A stretch of DNA of 64,000 nucleotides, taken from positions 1 through 64,000 of the forward strand of contig CAVVJF010000011.1 in the NCBI GenBank assembly GCA_963748485.1, read 5' to 3'. The DNA is from DASRWT01 sp963748485. GTDB lineage: Bacteria; Methylomirabilota; Methylomirabilia; Rokubacteriales; CSP1-6. The position numbers were made by a program, and so were the translations under genes. Of this stretch, positions 27,511-39,534 are shown in pieces; within the stretch, counting starts at the first letter, position 1; each line of letters starts with the position of its first letter. Under the pieces are notes generated by a model, which was given only the letters and a program-made list of their open reading frames with translations, had not been told where the DNA came from and searched no databases.

Positions 27511-28215
27511 TCAGCAGCCCACGTAGGCTTGGCGCACGAAGTCCTGCTCGGCCAGCTCGGCGGCGCGGCCTTCCATCTTGATGCGGCCCACTTCCAGGAG
27601 ATAGGCGCGGTCCACCAGCTTGAGCACCTGCCGCACGTTCTGCTCGACGACCAGGATCGTGTAGCCCTCCTCGCGCACGCGTCGGATCAGGTCGAACAGG
27701 CGCAGCACCATGACCGGGGCCAGGCCCATCGACGGCTCGTCGAGCAGGATCAGCTTGGGCCGCGACATGAGCGCGCGGCCGACCGCGAGCATCTGCTGCT
27801 CGCCGCCCGACAGGCTGCCCGCCCGCTGAGCGCGCCGCTCGGCCAGGACCGGGAAGAGCGTGTAGACGCGCTCGAGGCTCTCGTGGAAGTGGGCGCGCGC
27901 GGCGGGCAGGAAGGCGCCCATCTTGAGGTTCTCGGCCACCGTGAGCGCGGGAAAGAGCCGGCGCCCCTCCGGCACGTGGGCGATGCCGTGGGCCACGATG
28001 TCGTGGGCGGGCTTGCCGGCGAGCGCGGCGCCCTCGAAGATGAGGCGCCCGCGCGCGGCGCGATCAGGCCGGAGATGGCGCGCATCAGGGTGGTCTTGCC
28101 CGCGCCGTTCGGGCCCACCACCGCCACCGCCTCGCCCTGGTCCACGCGCAGGCTCACGTCCCAGAGCGCGGTGAAGTGGCCGTAGCCCGCGGTGACCTGC
28201 GGCGAGCTCGAGCAT
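27511..28215 (-). CDS. livF: LivF-type ABC ATPase, second system, frameshifted
   Basis: ATG 28215 shares bases with the livG stop (TGATG). After shifts near 28195 and 28060 the parts join as SLRVDQGEAVAVVGPNGAGK (Walker A), AHVPEGRRLFPALTVAENLK, SGSLSGGEQQMLAVGRALMS-type signature (SLSGGEQQMLAVGRAL) and LILLDEPSMGLAPVMV, with VVEQNVRQVLKL. These are standard LivF features. The last 200 residues are in a single clean frame ending QAYVGC. Confidence 0.83.
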   Translation of the reverse strand: MLELAAGHRGLRPLHRALGREPARGPGRGGGGGGPERRGQDHPDARHLRPDRAARGRLIFEGAALAGKPAHDIVAHGIAHVPEGRRLFPALTVAENLKMGAFLPAARAHFHESLERVYTLFPVLAERRAQRAGSLSGGEQQMLAVGRALMSRPKLILLDEPSMGLAPVMVLRLFDLIRRVREEGYTILVVEQNVRQVLKLVDRAYLLEVGRIKMEGRAAELAEQDFVRQAYVGC

Positions 28216-28937
28216 CAGGAGGCGCCACCTTCTCGCCCAGGTACGCCTCGATCACCTCGGGTCCTCCGCCACCTCGCGCGGCGCCCCTCCGCGATCTTCT
28301 CGCCATGGTCGAGGACGACCAGGCGATCCACCACCCGCATCAGGGTGGCCATGATGTGCTCGACCCACACGATGGTGATGCCGAGCTCGCCGCGGATGCG
28401 CCGGAGCATCTCGGCGGCGCTCCTCATCTCGGCGGGATCGAGCCCGCCCAGGCTCTCGTCGGCGAGCAGCAGGGTGGGCCCGGTGGCGAGCGCGCGCGCC
28501 AGCTCGAGCTTCTTGAGGCCGCCCGCGCCGAGCGTCGGGTGGCGGCCTCCGGATCGGTGGGCAGGCCGACCAGGGTCAGGATCTCCGCGCCTGACGGCGC
28601 GCCTCCGCTCGCGTGGTGCGCCCGCGCCGAAGTGGGCGGCCACCGCCACGTTCTCGAGGATGGAGAGCTTGCGGAAGGGGCGGGGGATCTGGAAGGTGCG
28701 GGCGATGCCGCGGTGGCAGACCGCGTCGGGCGTCAGCCCGGCGATCTCGTGGTCCTTGAAGCGGATGGTGCCCGGCGTCGGGGCCAGCGCGCCGGAGATG
28801 CAGTTGAAGCAGGTGGTCTTGCCGGAGCCGTTCGGCCCGATGAGGCCGAGGATCTCGCCCTCGCTCACCTCGAAGGAGACGGCGTTGAGCGCGGTGAAGC
28901 CCCCGAACTGCTTGGTGAGCCGGCTGATCGTCAGCAC
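28215..28937 (-). CDS. livG: LivG-type ABC ATPase, second system, frameshifted
   Basis: GTG 28937 starts VLTISRLTKQFGGFTALNAV. Walker A is GPNGSGKTTCFNCISG; HRGIARTFQIPRPFRKLSI follows. The signature region is garbled by two shifts between 28610 and 28540, and LLLADESLGGLDPAEMRSA is the Walker B. Note DES in place of the usual DEP. WVEHIMATLMRVVDRLVVLD is the H-loop region. The C-terminus near 28290 is again out of frame. An earlier start in the overlapping 3' end of livK cannot be excluded. Confidence 0.8.
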   Translation of the reverse strand: MLTISRLTKQFGGFTALNAVSFEVSEGEILGLIGPNGSGKTTCFNCISGALAPTPGTIRFKDHEIAGLTPDAVCHRGIARTFQIPRPFRKLSILENVAVAAHFGAGAPRERRRAVRRGDPDPGRPAHRSGGRHPTLGAGGLKKLELARALATGPTLLLADESLGGLDPAEMRSAAEMLRRIRGELGITIVWVEHIMATLMRVVDRLVVLDHGEKIAEGRRARWRRTRGDRGVPGREGGAS

Positions 28938-28996
28938 GCGCGGAGTCGGCCCGCGCGCGCGGGCGAACGGCCCCGGGGCGTGGCGATCGGGCTCGC

Positions 28997-30337
28997 TCAG
29001 CGCGCGGCAAATGGCGACGAGGTCGGCAGGCAGGACGGGCTGCGCGCGTGGCGACGACCTTGGGCCAGACGTGGCGGAACTTGCCCTCGATGACCTGGTA
29101 CACCGCGGCGATGGCGCGCTCGTTCTGGCCCGCGCATCGGTGGCCCTCGCGGTAGGAACTTCACGCCGTATCCCTGCATGGTGCCGCCCTCGGGGATGTC
29201 GGTCTCGCGGGCGGCCTTGGCGAGCGCTTCGGCGTTGAAGCCGCCGTGCTTCTGGATGGCCCGCGGCAGCACGTCGTTGAGCAGGATCCACATGTTGTTG
29301 AAGCCCATCGAGACGTGCGGCGCGATGGCGTTGACCGGGATGTTCGGCTCGAAGAAGGCCTTGTAGCGCTTGACCATCTCCTGCGGTCAGGTCGGCCACG
29401 CCCGGCTTGAGCTTCTTGGCGTCGATGAGCTGGGAGGCGGGCGGGTCGACGGTGTGGAAGCCCTCCACCTCGTTGCCGAAGGCCTCCTTCAGCTTGTCGA
29501 GCTGGCTGTGGCCGGCGCCGTGCCCGATGTAGGCCCTCACGCGCAGGCCCTGCTCCTTGGCCTGGCGGAGGAACAGGTTGATGTCCGGGTTGTAGCCGGT
29601 GTGGAAGAGCACGTCGGGCCGCGCCGCGCGGAGCTTGGTCACGAGCGAGGAGAGGTCGGCGGCTTGCGCGGAGTAGCCTTCCTTCAGCACGACTGCATGC
29701 CCGAGCTCCTTGCCCTCGGACTCGTTGGCCGCGGCCACTCCGGCGCCGTAGGCGCCGTCCTCGTAGATGATGGCGATGCGGAGGTCCTTGGCCGGCTTCT
29801 TCAGCTTGCTCCTGCGCGTAGTCGGCGACGTAGTCGACGCAGCTGCTCGCCGAAGAGGCTGCCGTTGGGCTGGGGCCGGAAGGTGTACTGGAGGTTCCGG
29901 CCTTCAAGCACCGTGTCCGCGATGGCGGTGGTGATCCAGAGGAACTGCTTCTGCTTGTCCACCTTCTCGGCGAGCGGCACCGCGTGGGCGCTCGAGTAGA
30001 CGCCGGCCAGGATGTCCACCTTCTCGACGTTGAGCAGCCGCTCGGCTTCGTTGATCGCGACCTCGGCCTTGGACTGGCTGTCGCCGTCGACCTGCACGAT
30101 CTTGTACTTGCCGAGCACGCCGCCCTTCTCGTTGATGTAGTCGATCATCATCTTGGCCCCGCGCCAGCAGTTCAGCGAGCCGGCGGCCGAGAAGGGGCCG
30201 GTGTGATCGTAGAGCATGCCGATCTTGATGGTCTGGCCCTGGGCCGCCGCTGGCAGCGGCCGAGACGGCGAGCAGCGCGATCGCGGCGAGCGCGGTCGGG
30301 CCCGAGGGATGCGAGACAAGATGCGGGGAGACTTCAT
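28997..30337 (-). CDS. livK: LivK-type periplasmic binding protein, second system, frameshifted
   Basis: ATG 30337 has GAGGAGG upstream. The signal peptide hydrophobic core (ALAAIALLAV) is in another frame for a few residues. Then comes TIKIGMLYDHTGPFSAAGSL, INEKGGVLGKYKIVQVDGDS, VEKVDILAGVYSSAHAVPLA and NLQYTFRPQPNGSLFGEQ. Later frames give GYNPDINLFLRQAKEQGLRV and AIAPHVSMGFNNMWILLNDV. The GGVLGKYKIVQVDGDSQ region resembles amide/urea-type binding proteins. Shifts occur near 29840, 29780, 29390 and 29140. The stop at 28997 is the likely end. Confidence 0.8.
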
Positions 30338-30431
30338 GGCCGCCTCCTCATTAAGGCTTAAGTTCTTGGACGGCGAGAGAAAAGTGCGCCAACCCTAGCA
30401 CGCCCGCGCACGGGCCGGTCAACGAACGCGA

Positions 30432-30763
30432 TCAGGACCGACGCGCCGCGACGAGCCATTCGAGATCCCGGCGGCGGTCGGCGGAGCGGCCCGGCGGCCC
30501 GGCCCGCTCCACCGTGAAGCGGCCCGCCAGGGGCCCGGTCGATGTCGCCCCGGGAGACGGGGAACGGCGGGCCGTCCGCGCCCTCGCGGAGCGGGTAGAA
30601 GCAGGCGAGCAGGAGCCCGCCCGGCCGCAGGATCGGCGTGGAGCACGCTCACCATGTACTCCTCCCGCCGACCGGGATCGATGGCGCAGAAGCACGTGTA
30701 CTCCCACCCCCGCGGCTCCCGTCGCGGTTCCCGGAGCGCGCCGTCTTGCTCCACGACGTCCAC
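30432..30763 (-). pseudogene. C-terminal fragment of a thiopurine-methyltransferase-like SAM methyltransferase
   Basis: GWEYTCFCAIDPGRREEYMV is the hallmark central segment of TPMT-like methyltransferases. In the next frame the family ending LAGRFTVERAGPPGRSADRR with DLEWLVAARRS is readable. The N-terminal SAM-binding half (GCGxGxD) is absent: upstream sequence on this strand shows nothing family-like. I conclude that only about 110 C-terminal residues survive, with one frameshift near 30640. Confidence 0.6.
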
Positions 30764-30854
30764 CCCGTCGGGCGCCGCCGGCCGGCGCGCCTCGTCGCGG
30801 ACGCCGCCATCAGCCGCGAAAAATCAACCACGCCGCTTCCGGGGGAGAGAGCAG

Positions 30855-31300
30855 GGCGAGGGGGACCGCGCGCCGTCTCGCCCGCGGCACCGGCTGGGCC
30901 GTCCTCACCGGCCTCACCATCGCGGCCTACTCGCTCGTGGACAAGGTCGGCGTCTCCCGCCTGCACCCCCTTCCGTACCTGGGGTTCCTCGGGGTTGGCA
31001 TGACCCTGGTCCTCGCGCCTGTCCTGGAGGGCCCGCGCGGCGACTCGTACCGATGACGTGAGCAAGCGCGGCATCCTCGTGGGCCCGTCACACCCTGAAC
31101 CGCAACAGCGAGCGCCTCATCCCGCCGAACGTTCCGCCTCGCAAGACGAGCTAGTGGTGGCGGCGCGCGAGGCGTCCATCGGCTTTCCCCGAGATCGCCA
31201 GCCGTCCTGGGGAGGCCGCGTAGAGGCCGTCCCAGAAGCCGGCCGTGCTCACCGCGGGCGCGGGCGCGCTAGGCTCCTACGGGTTCCTCGAGTCCCTGGA
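30855..31300 (+). pseudogene. Remnant of an EamA/DMT-family transporter
   Basis: GTGWAVLTGLTIAAYSLVDK and SRLHPLPYLGFLGVGMTLVL match the start of the second EamA repeat of drug/metabolite transporters. About 150 bp later another frame has DELVVAAREASI and a short stretch like the closing helix (AVLTAGAGALGSYGFL). The first repeat, several helices and a continuous frame are missing, so it cannot be functional. It is convergent with the methyltransferase remnant, marking a decayed patch between two transport operons. Confidence 0.5.
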
Positions 31301-31925
31301 AGTCGGAATGGTCGTAGCGATCGACGCCGGCCGCGACCATCTCCGCCTCGGTATAGCGCGGTGGTGACCCCGATCACCCGCATGCCCGCCGCCCGCGCGG
31401 CCTGCACGCCGACCAGCGCGTCCTCGAACACCACGCAGGTCGTCGGCGCGGCGCGGAGCCGGCGGGCCGCCTGCGTCCACACCTCCGGATCGGGCTTGCC
31501 CAGCATGACGTCGTCGGAGGTCACCACCACGTCGAAGTAGCGCAGGAGCCCCGATCGTCGAGGAGGCGCTCGGCGTCCCAGCGCGAGGCGGAGGTGCCGA
31601 CGGCGCGCGGGACCGCCGGCGCGCCAGCGCGCGAGGAACGTCGGGCACCCCGGGCACCGGCGCGAGTCCGATCTGCGATCTGCGCCTGGTAGAGGTCGCG
31701 CTTGCGCCGCGCCAGGCGTCGCGCCTCCGCGCCGCTCATGCGACGCCCGAGGAGCAGCGGGATGGCCTCCTCGCTGGGGCGGCCGATGGTCAGTCGCCAG
31801 TGCTCGGGATGCGCGGGCTCGGCGCCCAGCTCGGCCAGTAGCGCGCGCCACGCCTGCCGATGGTGCGCCCCGCTGTCGATCAGCACCCCATCCATGTCGA
31901 AGATCGCGGCGGCCGAGATGGTCAC
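31269..31925 (-). CDS. HAD family hydrolase (beta-phosphoglucomutase-like), frameshifted
   Basis: ATG 31925 starts MTISAAAIFDMDGVLIDSGA, the DxDGVL motif I. The cap (RLTIGRPSEEAIPLLLGRRM) follows, then after shifts near 31650-31550 LLRYFDVVVTSDDVMLGKPD (Lys of motif III) and CVVFEDALVGVQAARAAGMR (motif IV). A last shift near 31358 leads to the end DFQGLEEPVGA with stop at 31269. Corrected length is about 218. Such enzymes dephosphorylate sugar phosphates. It is downstream of the DUF1054 gene, beyond a hairpin. Confidence 0.75.
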
Positions 31926-31929
31926 GGGA

Positions 31930-32003
31930 TCGAACGAATGTCCGCGGGGTCGAAACGAGTGTCCGCAATTGGGGGAGTGCGGGGGCCATTTCTGGGCCCC
32001 CGC
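31930..32003. repeat. Short direct repeat and hairpin, possible terminator or insertion scar
   Basis: TCGAACGAATGTCCGC (31930-31945) is repeated almost exactly as TCGAAACGAGTGTCCGC (31950-31966). Beside it GCGGGGGCC (31979-31987) pairs perfectly with GGCCCCCGC (31995-32003) over a 7-nt loop. No T-run follows on either strand. The stretch lies between the DUF1054 and HAD genes; it may end transcription weakly or mark the edge of a lost mobile element. Confidence 0.6.
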
Positions 32004-32051
32004 ATATGAAAGAGCCTGAGGAAGTAGACGGTATCTGCCCTCCCCGCCGCC

Positions 32052-32680
32052 TCACTTCAGTCGATACAGCGGCGCGAGCAGATGAAAAGTCTGACGGGCG
32101 GCCCGCGCGTACTCGCGGGGCTTCCACTTCGTGGCCTCCTCCGCGGGGACGCAGCGGCCGAGGACGAACTGGCCGTCGTGCGTGCGCAGGAGTTCGTCGC
32201 CGAGCCGCGCCACGCGTCGGCGGGCAGGTCGGTGAGGATCGCGGACGGGGCGTCGTCGTGCTCGTCCTTGAACCAGCCGAGCCCCTCGGCCCGGCGGAGC
32301 ACCGGGACGAGCTGCCGCGTGTGGCGCTTCCAGGCCGCGAGCCAGCGCTTCTTCTGCGCGTGCTCCGGGCCGGCCTCGAACAGGAAGCGCACCCCGGTGC
32401 GCGAGAGCGCGACCTTGAAATGGCAGTGCTTCTTGTAGCCGCGCTTGTCGAGCGCGAAGGCCACCCAGGTGTCGTCGGGCGCGTTCACGGTCCGGCGCGC
32501 GTGCTTGGCCACGTGGGCGAAGGCGGGCGCGCCGCCGATGCGCGCCACGTCGGGCAGCAGCTCCCGTCCCACCGCCTCCAGCTTGGGGCGGACGCGACCC
32601 TTGATCGCGGCCATGCGGGGCTCGAAGCCGGGAATCTCGAACACCTTGAAGTCGGACGACGTGAAGCCGCTGAACGACAT
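32052..32680 (-). CDS. DUF1054 (UPF0637, YktB-like) family protein, one frameshift
   Basis: ATG 32680 gives MSFSGFTSSDFKVFEIPGFE, then RPKLEAVGRELLPDV, AHVAKHARRTVNAPDDTWVA and KRGYKKHCHFKVALS, which match the DUF1054 family best known from Bacillus YktB. A shift near 32210 moves the tail, and in the right frame the protein ends REYARAARQTFHLLAPLYRL at stop 32052. About 209 residues. Function unknown in the whole family. It follows the M81 gene by 14 bp and probably shares its transcript. Confidence 0.75.
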
Positions 32681-32694
32681 GCGAGGGCCTCCTT

Positions 32695-34178
32695 CTACTC
32701 CGGCTCGTACACGGTGTCGGGATCGAGCGGGAAGATGGGGCGCCGGACGCGCCGATACTCGAAACGCGCGAGGTTGGATGACGACAACCCCGGCGCGTCG
32801 ACCTCGATGATCTCCTTGGCGATCGGCTCGAAGGCCGCGCGGTAGTGAATGGTGGATTTCACGACCAGGATTTTCTCCCTGAGGGGGTCGATGCCGACGA
32901 ACCGGATCATCTCCGGGTCGAGGGTCTGCCAGCGGTAGGAGATGAGTATCACCTTTACGTCGTTGACGTCCAGTACCGCGGTGACCCCGAGCCGGCCCGG
33001 CAGGCCGTTCATCATCGGCCCGCGGTGGATGAAGCGGCCGTCGGAGAGCGTGCGCACGGTGCCGGTCACGCGCACCGGCGCGCCGTGCCGGTCGTCCACC
33101 TTGCCGCCCACGTCGAGCGTCACCGACGCGCCGACCCCCGCCTTCACGCACGCCTGCACCGCCGCGGCGTCCCAGATGCACGCGACCGTCGCGCTCCGCG
33201 CGCCCACCCGCAGCAGCTCGCGCAGGATCTCGGTGCCGTCGCCCGCCGCGCCGCCGCCCGTGTTGTCGGCCATGTCGGCGAGCACGATGGGCCGGCCCTC
33301 GGCGGCGAGGGCCTGGGCCACCGCGTCCTTCACCGGCAGGGCGGTGTGGATGAACTCGTGGCGGTGCTCCCAGGCCACGCGCGCGAGCCGGTCGGCGAGC
33401 CGCTCCGCGAGGGCCTTGTCATCGTCCGTCACCACGTAGACGCCGAGACCCGCGTCGGGGATGTCCGCGAGGGGAAGCCCGCGAAGAGCGAGATCGAGAT
33501 GACCTTCGGGTCTCGCTCCATCTCGTCGGCCAAATCGTAGAGCCGCCGCATCGGCCCGCGCGCGGTGCCCTGGCGGCCGAGCGGCGGCATGAGCGGCGGC
33601 TTGCGCCACGCCGCGGTCGGCTTGAGGCGCCCCGCGATCACCTGGGCGAGCCGCTCGGCCGCCTCCACGCCGCGCTCGGCCATGTCCACGTGCGGGTAGG
33701 TCTTGTAGCCGTGCAGCAGGTCGGCCCCCGCGATCATGTCCCGGCCGAGGTTGCCGTGAAAGTCGAGCGTGACCGCGATGGGCACCGTCGGGCCCCACCG
33801 CCTGGCGCACGCGCTGCGATGATGTCGCCCTCGCCGTCGTCCACGCCCTCGCGGGACCATCGCGCCGTGCAGATCGAGGAGCACGCCGTCCAGCCGGCCC
33901 CGGCCTTGAGGTCGGTCAGCATGCGTTGCTTGACGTGCGGTAGATGTCGCGGGTGACGAGACCGGCCGGCGAGGCGGTGGCCGCCACCGAGGGCAGCAGC
34001 GCATGCCGAGGCGCTCGGCCGCCCCGATCATGCCGCCCAGACAGGTGCCGGTGCCGCGATAGGCCTCGACGATCTCGCCGCCGTAGCTCAGATCGCGCGC
34101 TTCGAACTGACGGCGGTCGGTGGGGACGTTGCTGAAGGTATTGGTCTCGTGGGACAGCATGGCGAGGAAGAGCTTCAT
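32695..34178 (-). CDS. M81 family metallopeptidase (MlrC-like), frameshifted
   Basis: ATG 34178 begins MKLFLAMLSHETNTFSNVPT; the HETNTFS motif is diagnostic of MlrC/M81. VLLDLHGAMV, AVTLDFHGNLGRDM (metal-site region), LADMADNTGGGAAGDGTEI and DVNDVKVILISYRWQTLDPE follow. Indels cluster near 33990, 33930, 33855, 33815 and 33480; from 33470 to the stop the frame is clean. About 490 residues. Relatives finish degradation of linear microcystin, but most are in peptide or ether catabolic clusters. The dppABC-type importer directly upstream argues for a peptide-like substrate. Confidence 0.82.
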
Positions 34179-34188
34179 CGGGTCCCCG

Positions 34189-35111
34189 TCAGAGCTTCAG
34201 GCGGGGGTCGAGCCAGTCGCGCAGCGCGTTGCCCATGAGGTTGATCACCAGCGTGGTCACGAAGATGGCCGCGCCGGGAAACGCGGCGATCCACCACGAG
34301 TTGAGCATGTAGACGCGCCCCTCGCCGAGCATGTTGCCCCAGGCCGGGATCGGCGGCTGCACGCCGAGGCCCAGGAAGGACAGGAACGACTCCAGGACGA
34401 TCACCTGCGCGACCTGGAGGGTGGCGATGACCACGACCGGCCGAGACCAGGTTCGGCAGGATCTGGCGGAAGATGAGGCGCGCGTGGCTCATGCCCAGCG
34501 CGCGCCCGGCGGTCCACGAACTCGCGCTCGCGGAGGGCCATGCGTCTCGGCCCGCGAAGACCCGTGCGTAGATGGGCCAGCCGGCGACCCCGAGCACCGC
34601 GATCATGTTGGGCAGGCTGGGGCCGAGCACCGCGATCACCGCGAGGGCGAGGAGCACGAACGGAAAGGTCAGCATGATGTTGATCACCGTCATGATGGTC
34701 CAGTCGAGCTCGCCGCCGAAGTAGCCCGCGGCGAGCCCCAGCCAGGACGCCGATGCTGGCGGAGAGGATCACCGCCGACACCCCGACGATGAGGGAGATG
34801 CGGCCGCCGTAGATGACGCGTGAGAGCAGGTCGCGCCCGACCTGATCGGTGCCGAGCCGGTGATCGGGCTTTCCCCCCGCCATCCACGCCGGCGGAGCCA
34901 GGCGGTGGCGGATGTCCACCGCGAGCGGGTCATGGGGCGAGATCCACGGCGCCAGCACGGCGCTGAGCACGATGAGCGAGCAGCACGATGGCGGCGGCAA
35001 CCCCCCATTGAAGGCGCGCGAGCCGCCGGAGAAGCGGGCTGCCGCGCTCGGCCGGGGCCGCCGGGGCGAGTCGCGTCGAGGGCGACGTCGGCGGCGCGCC
35101 GCCACCGTCAT
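34189..35111 (-). CDS. dppC: Dipeptide-type ABC permease DppC, frameshifted
   Basis: ATG 35111 overlaps the dppB stop (ATGA). Features in order: LSAVLAPWISPHDPLAVDIR, the DppC-typical HRLGTDQVGRDLLSRVIYGG, LTFPFVLLALAVIAVLG, DAARALGMSHARLIFRQILP (EAA loop, partly out of frame) and ESFLSFLGLGVQPPIPAWGN, ending NALRDWLDPRLKL. Shifts lie near 35060-34980, 34745, 34530 and 34440. About 300 residues. It pairs with DppB to import peptides or related solutes. Confidence 0.82.
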
Positions 35112-36053
35112 GCGCCCGCCCGGATGCGTGGGTCGATGAAGCCCACGACCATGTCCACGATCGAGGTTCATCACGACGATGATCAGGGCGAGCAGGACCA
35201 CCGCGCACTGCACCACGGGGAAGTCCTGGTTGCGGATGGAGTCCACGGTGAGGGTCGCCACGCCCGGCCAGGCGAAAACGGTCTCGGTGATGATGGCGCC
35301 GCCCAGGAGCTGACCGAACTGGAGCCCCAGCACGGTGATGACCGGGATGCAGGCGTTGCGGAAGGCGTGCTTGCCACACGACCCGGCGCTCCGCCATGCC
35401 CTTGGCCGCGCCGTCTTGATGTAGTCCATGCTCATGACCTCGATCATGCCGGAGCGGACCAGGCGCATGGTGATCGGGCGCAGGAAGGCGCCCAGGCAGA
35501 AGCGACGGCATGAGGAAGTGCTGCCAGGTGCCGTACCCGGAGGCGGGGAGGAGCTTGAGCCGTACCGCGAAGATGATGATGAGCATGATGCCGAGCCAGA
35601 AGAGCGGCATGGCCTGGCCCGCCACGGCGACCACCGTGCAGAGGGTGTCCACGAACGAGTGGCGGCGGAGCGCGGCGAGGATGCCCAGGGGGATGGAGAT
35701 GAGCAGAGCCACTCCGAGGCCTGCGAAGGTGAGGTAGATGGTGGGGGGCATGCGCTCGATCACGAGTCTGAAGGCGGGGGTGTCGGCGTACCAGGAGCGG
35801 CCGAAGTCGCCCTGCATGGCCCGGCTTGCGAACTTCCAGTACTGGACGTAGAGCGGCCGGTCGAGGCCCAGCAGTTGACGGTAGCGCTCGAACTCCTCCT
35901 TGCCCGCGTTCTGGGGAGGAGGAGCGGCACGGGGTCGCCAATGACGTGGAGGATGCGCGAAGGACAGCATGGAGATACCGATGATGACCACGGCCAGCTG
36001 GACGACCTGACGGGCGATATCGTTGCATCTGCGACCGGACGGCGCCGGCTCAC
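35108..36053 (-). CDS. dppB: Dipeptide-type ABC permease DppB, frameshifted
   Basis: GTG 36053 is the best start (VSRRRPVADA) although one shift occurs within the first 15 codons. After it come QVVQLAVVIIGISMLSF, LHVIGDPVPLLLP, RYRQLLGLDRPLYVQYWKFA, DFGRSWYADTPAFRLVIERM, GQAMPLFWLGIMLIIIF and YIKTARAKGMAERRVVWKHA (EAA loop), ending DMVVGFIDPRIRAGA. Frames change near 36030, 35920, 35505, 35410-35370 and 35165. About 312 residues, standard for DppB. Confidence 0.82.
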
Positions 36054-36057
36054 CCCC

Positions 36058-36094
36058 GGCCGCCCCGCCCCCTCGTGGGTGAGGGCGGGCGGCC
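36058..36094. repeat. Intercistronic GC-rich hairpin between dppA and dppB
   Basis: GGCCGCCCCGCCC (36058-36070) pairs with GGGCGGGCGGCC (36083-36094) with a single bulged C and a 12-nt loop. It falls in the 79-bp gap after the dppA stop. Without a T-run it is unlikely to terminate fully; hairpins at this place often raise binding-protein expression over the permeases. Confidence 0.7.
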
Positions 36095-36132
36095 GGAAGC
36101 GGCGTCACTGGGCGCCGGACGGCAAGCCTGGT

Positions 36133-37670
36133 CTACTTCTTCCGCGGGGTCACGAGGAAGAGCCGGTCGACCTCGTCGGCGGGGGCCTGTAGTCCACGCG
36201 GTTGCTGATGCCCCACACGCCGCGCAGCCCCCACTTGTAGAGATAGGCGGCGTCGTCGTAGAGGAGCTTCTGGGCCTTCACGTAGATCTCGCTGCGCTTC
36301 TTGGCGTCGAGCGTGGAGCGGCCCGTGGCAATAAGGTCGTCCAGCTCCTTGTTGCAGTAGTAGCTGTAGGACTCGCCGCACTTGAACACGTCGTAGAGAA
36401 TGGCGTCCGCGTCGAAGACCGAGTAGTAGCCCCAGGACCAGTTGAACATGTGCCCACCCTTGCCATCCTTCACGCGGGCCACCAGCACGGTGTTGTCGCC
36501 GATGTACACGCGCTTCACGCGGAAGCCGGCCTTGGCCATGTCCGCCACGATGGCATCGTTGGTCTGCTGGATGGCGGGCTCGACGATGGGCGGGCCCTCG
36601 TGGAACACGATGTCGACGCCGTTCGGGTACCCGGCCTCGGCGAGGAGCTTCTTGGCCGCGGCGAGATCCTGCTTGTAGGGCTTGAGGTTCGGATCCCACC
36701 CGAAGGCCATCGGATTGATGCCGGTGGCCACGCGGTCACCGAGCCCGTTCAGCACGTGCTTGATGATGCCCTCGCTGTCCACCGCGAGGTTGGCCGCCTG
36801 CCGCACCTTCCGGTCCGTGAAGGGGTTCGGCCCGCCGCGCGCCGCCTGGTCGAGTTGCAGCATGGCGGTGCGGAGGATGGGCGACGTGCCGGTGCGGGCG
36901 CCGCCCGACTTCTCGATGACGTCCATCTGATCGGGCGGCACCGCCTTGATCACATCCACGCCGCCGGAGAGGAGCTCGGCGATCTCGGTGGCCTTCTCCG
37001 GGATGATGCGGATGCGGAGGTACTTGTAGTGCGGCTTGTTGCCCCAGTAGTCGTCGTTGCGGACGAGGAGGTGCTCCTGCTTGCGGTTCCACTTGACGAG
37101 CTTGTAGGGACCAGTGCCGATGGGATTCTCGCCCATCCACTGATCGCCCTTCTCGCGGATGACCTTCTCGGACTGCATGACCTGGGCGGTGAGCCGCTCC
37201 ACGAAGAGCGGGTACGGCCCGTCGGTCTTGAAGCGCACGGTGAAGTCGTCCACGACCTCGACGCCCTTGATCTTGGCGTGATTGCCCCGCGCCGTCATCT
37301 TCTTGGCGGGGTCGAGGACGCGATCGAACGTCGCCTTGACGTCCTTGGCGGTGAACGGCGTGCCGTCGTGGAACTTGACGCCCTGCCGCAGCTTCACCTC
37401 CCAGGTGGTGTCGTCGATGTTGCGCCAGGAGGTGGCGAGGTTCGGGCCCACCCGCCGCGTCTTGAGGTCGCGCGTGGCGAGGTGATCGAACGCGTGGTAG
37501 CCGAGGATGATCGCCTCGCGCAGCACCGACGCGGGCGGATCCCAGGAATCCACGTCGGACTGCAGTGAGTAGACGAGGGTGTCGTCCTTGGTCTGCGCGC
37601 TCGCGAGGCCGGGAACGGCCAGGACGAGGGCGAGCAGCAAGGCGAATCCGGGGACGGCGACGCGGCGCAT
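36133..37670 (-). CDS. dppA: Dipeptide-type periplasmic binding protein DppA, one 3' frameshift
   Basis: ATG 37670 follows AAGGAGG and encodes MRRVAVPGFALLLALVLAVP with ASA cleavage. Solute-binding family 5 sequence is unbroken for about 490 residues: WEVKLRQGVKFHDGTPFTAK, VKATFDRVLDP, ENPIGTGPYKLVKWNRKQEH, RQAANLAVDSEGIIKHVLNG and AGYPNGVDIVFHEGPP. A shift near 36183 displaces only the last 15 residues; the other frame gives DEVDRLFLVTPRKK. Note the unusual preference for a Trp-rich C-terminal lobe. It heads the dppABC-M81 operon. Confidence 0.9.
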
Positions 37671-37727
37671 GGCAGCCTCCTTCTTCAGCGGGGCGGAGTG
37701 ATCGCGGCAGTGGAGCAAGAGGGCAAC

Positions 37728-37756
37728 ATACTAGCTACCGTGCAAGAGGTTGTCAA
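37728..37756 (-). promoter_or_regulatory. Sigma-70 promoter of the dpp-M81 operon
   Basis: TTGACA (37756-37751), a 17-bp spacer and TAGTAT (37733-37728) on the minus strand form an excellent -35 and a fair -10 (four of six). The transcript would start near 37721, giving a leader of about 50 nt before dppA with its own AAGGAGG site. It lies in the 145-bp gap after leuA, so dpp has its own promoter. Confidence 0.75.
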
Positions 37757-37815
37757 ACCAACGGCGGGAACTCCCCGCGAGCGCGCCGAGACTGGTCGCG
37801 CCCGCGGGGACTCGG

Positions 37816-39501
<1,686 letters not shown>

Positions 39502-39534
39502 GTCCATCTCCTCACTGGGCGCTATGGGCTCTAG

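Noticed and set aside
32695..34178. Microcystin degradation (mlr) cluster
   Set aside because: MlrA, MlrB and MlrD are absent; most M81 proteins are unrelated to microcystin.
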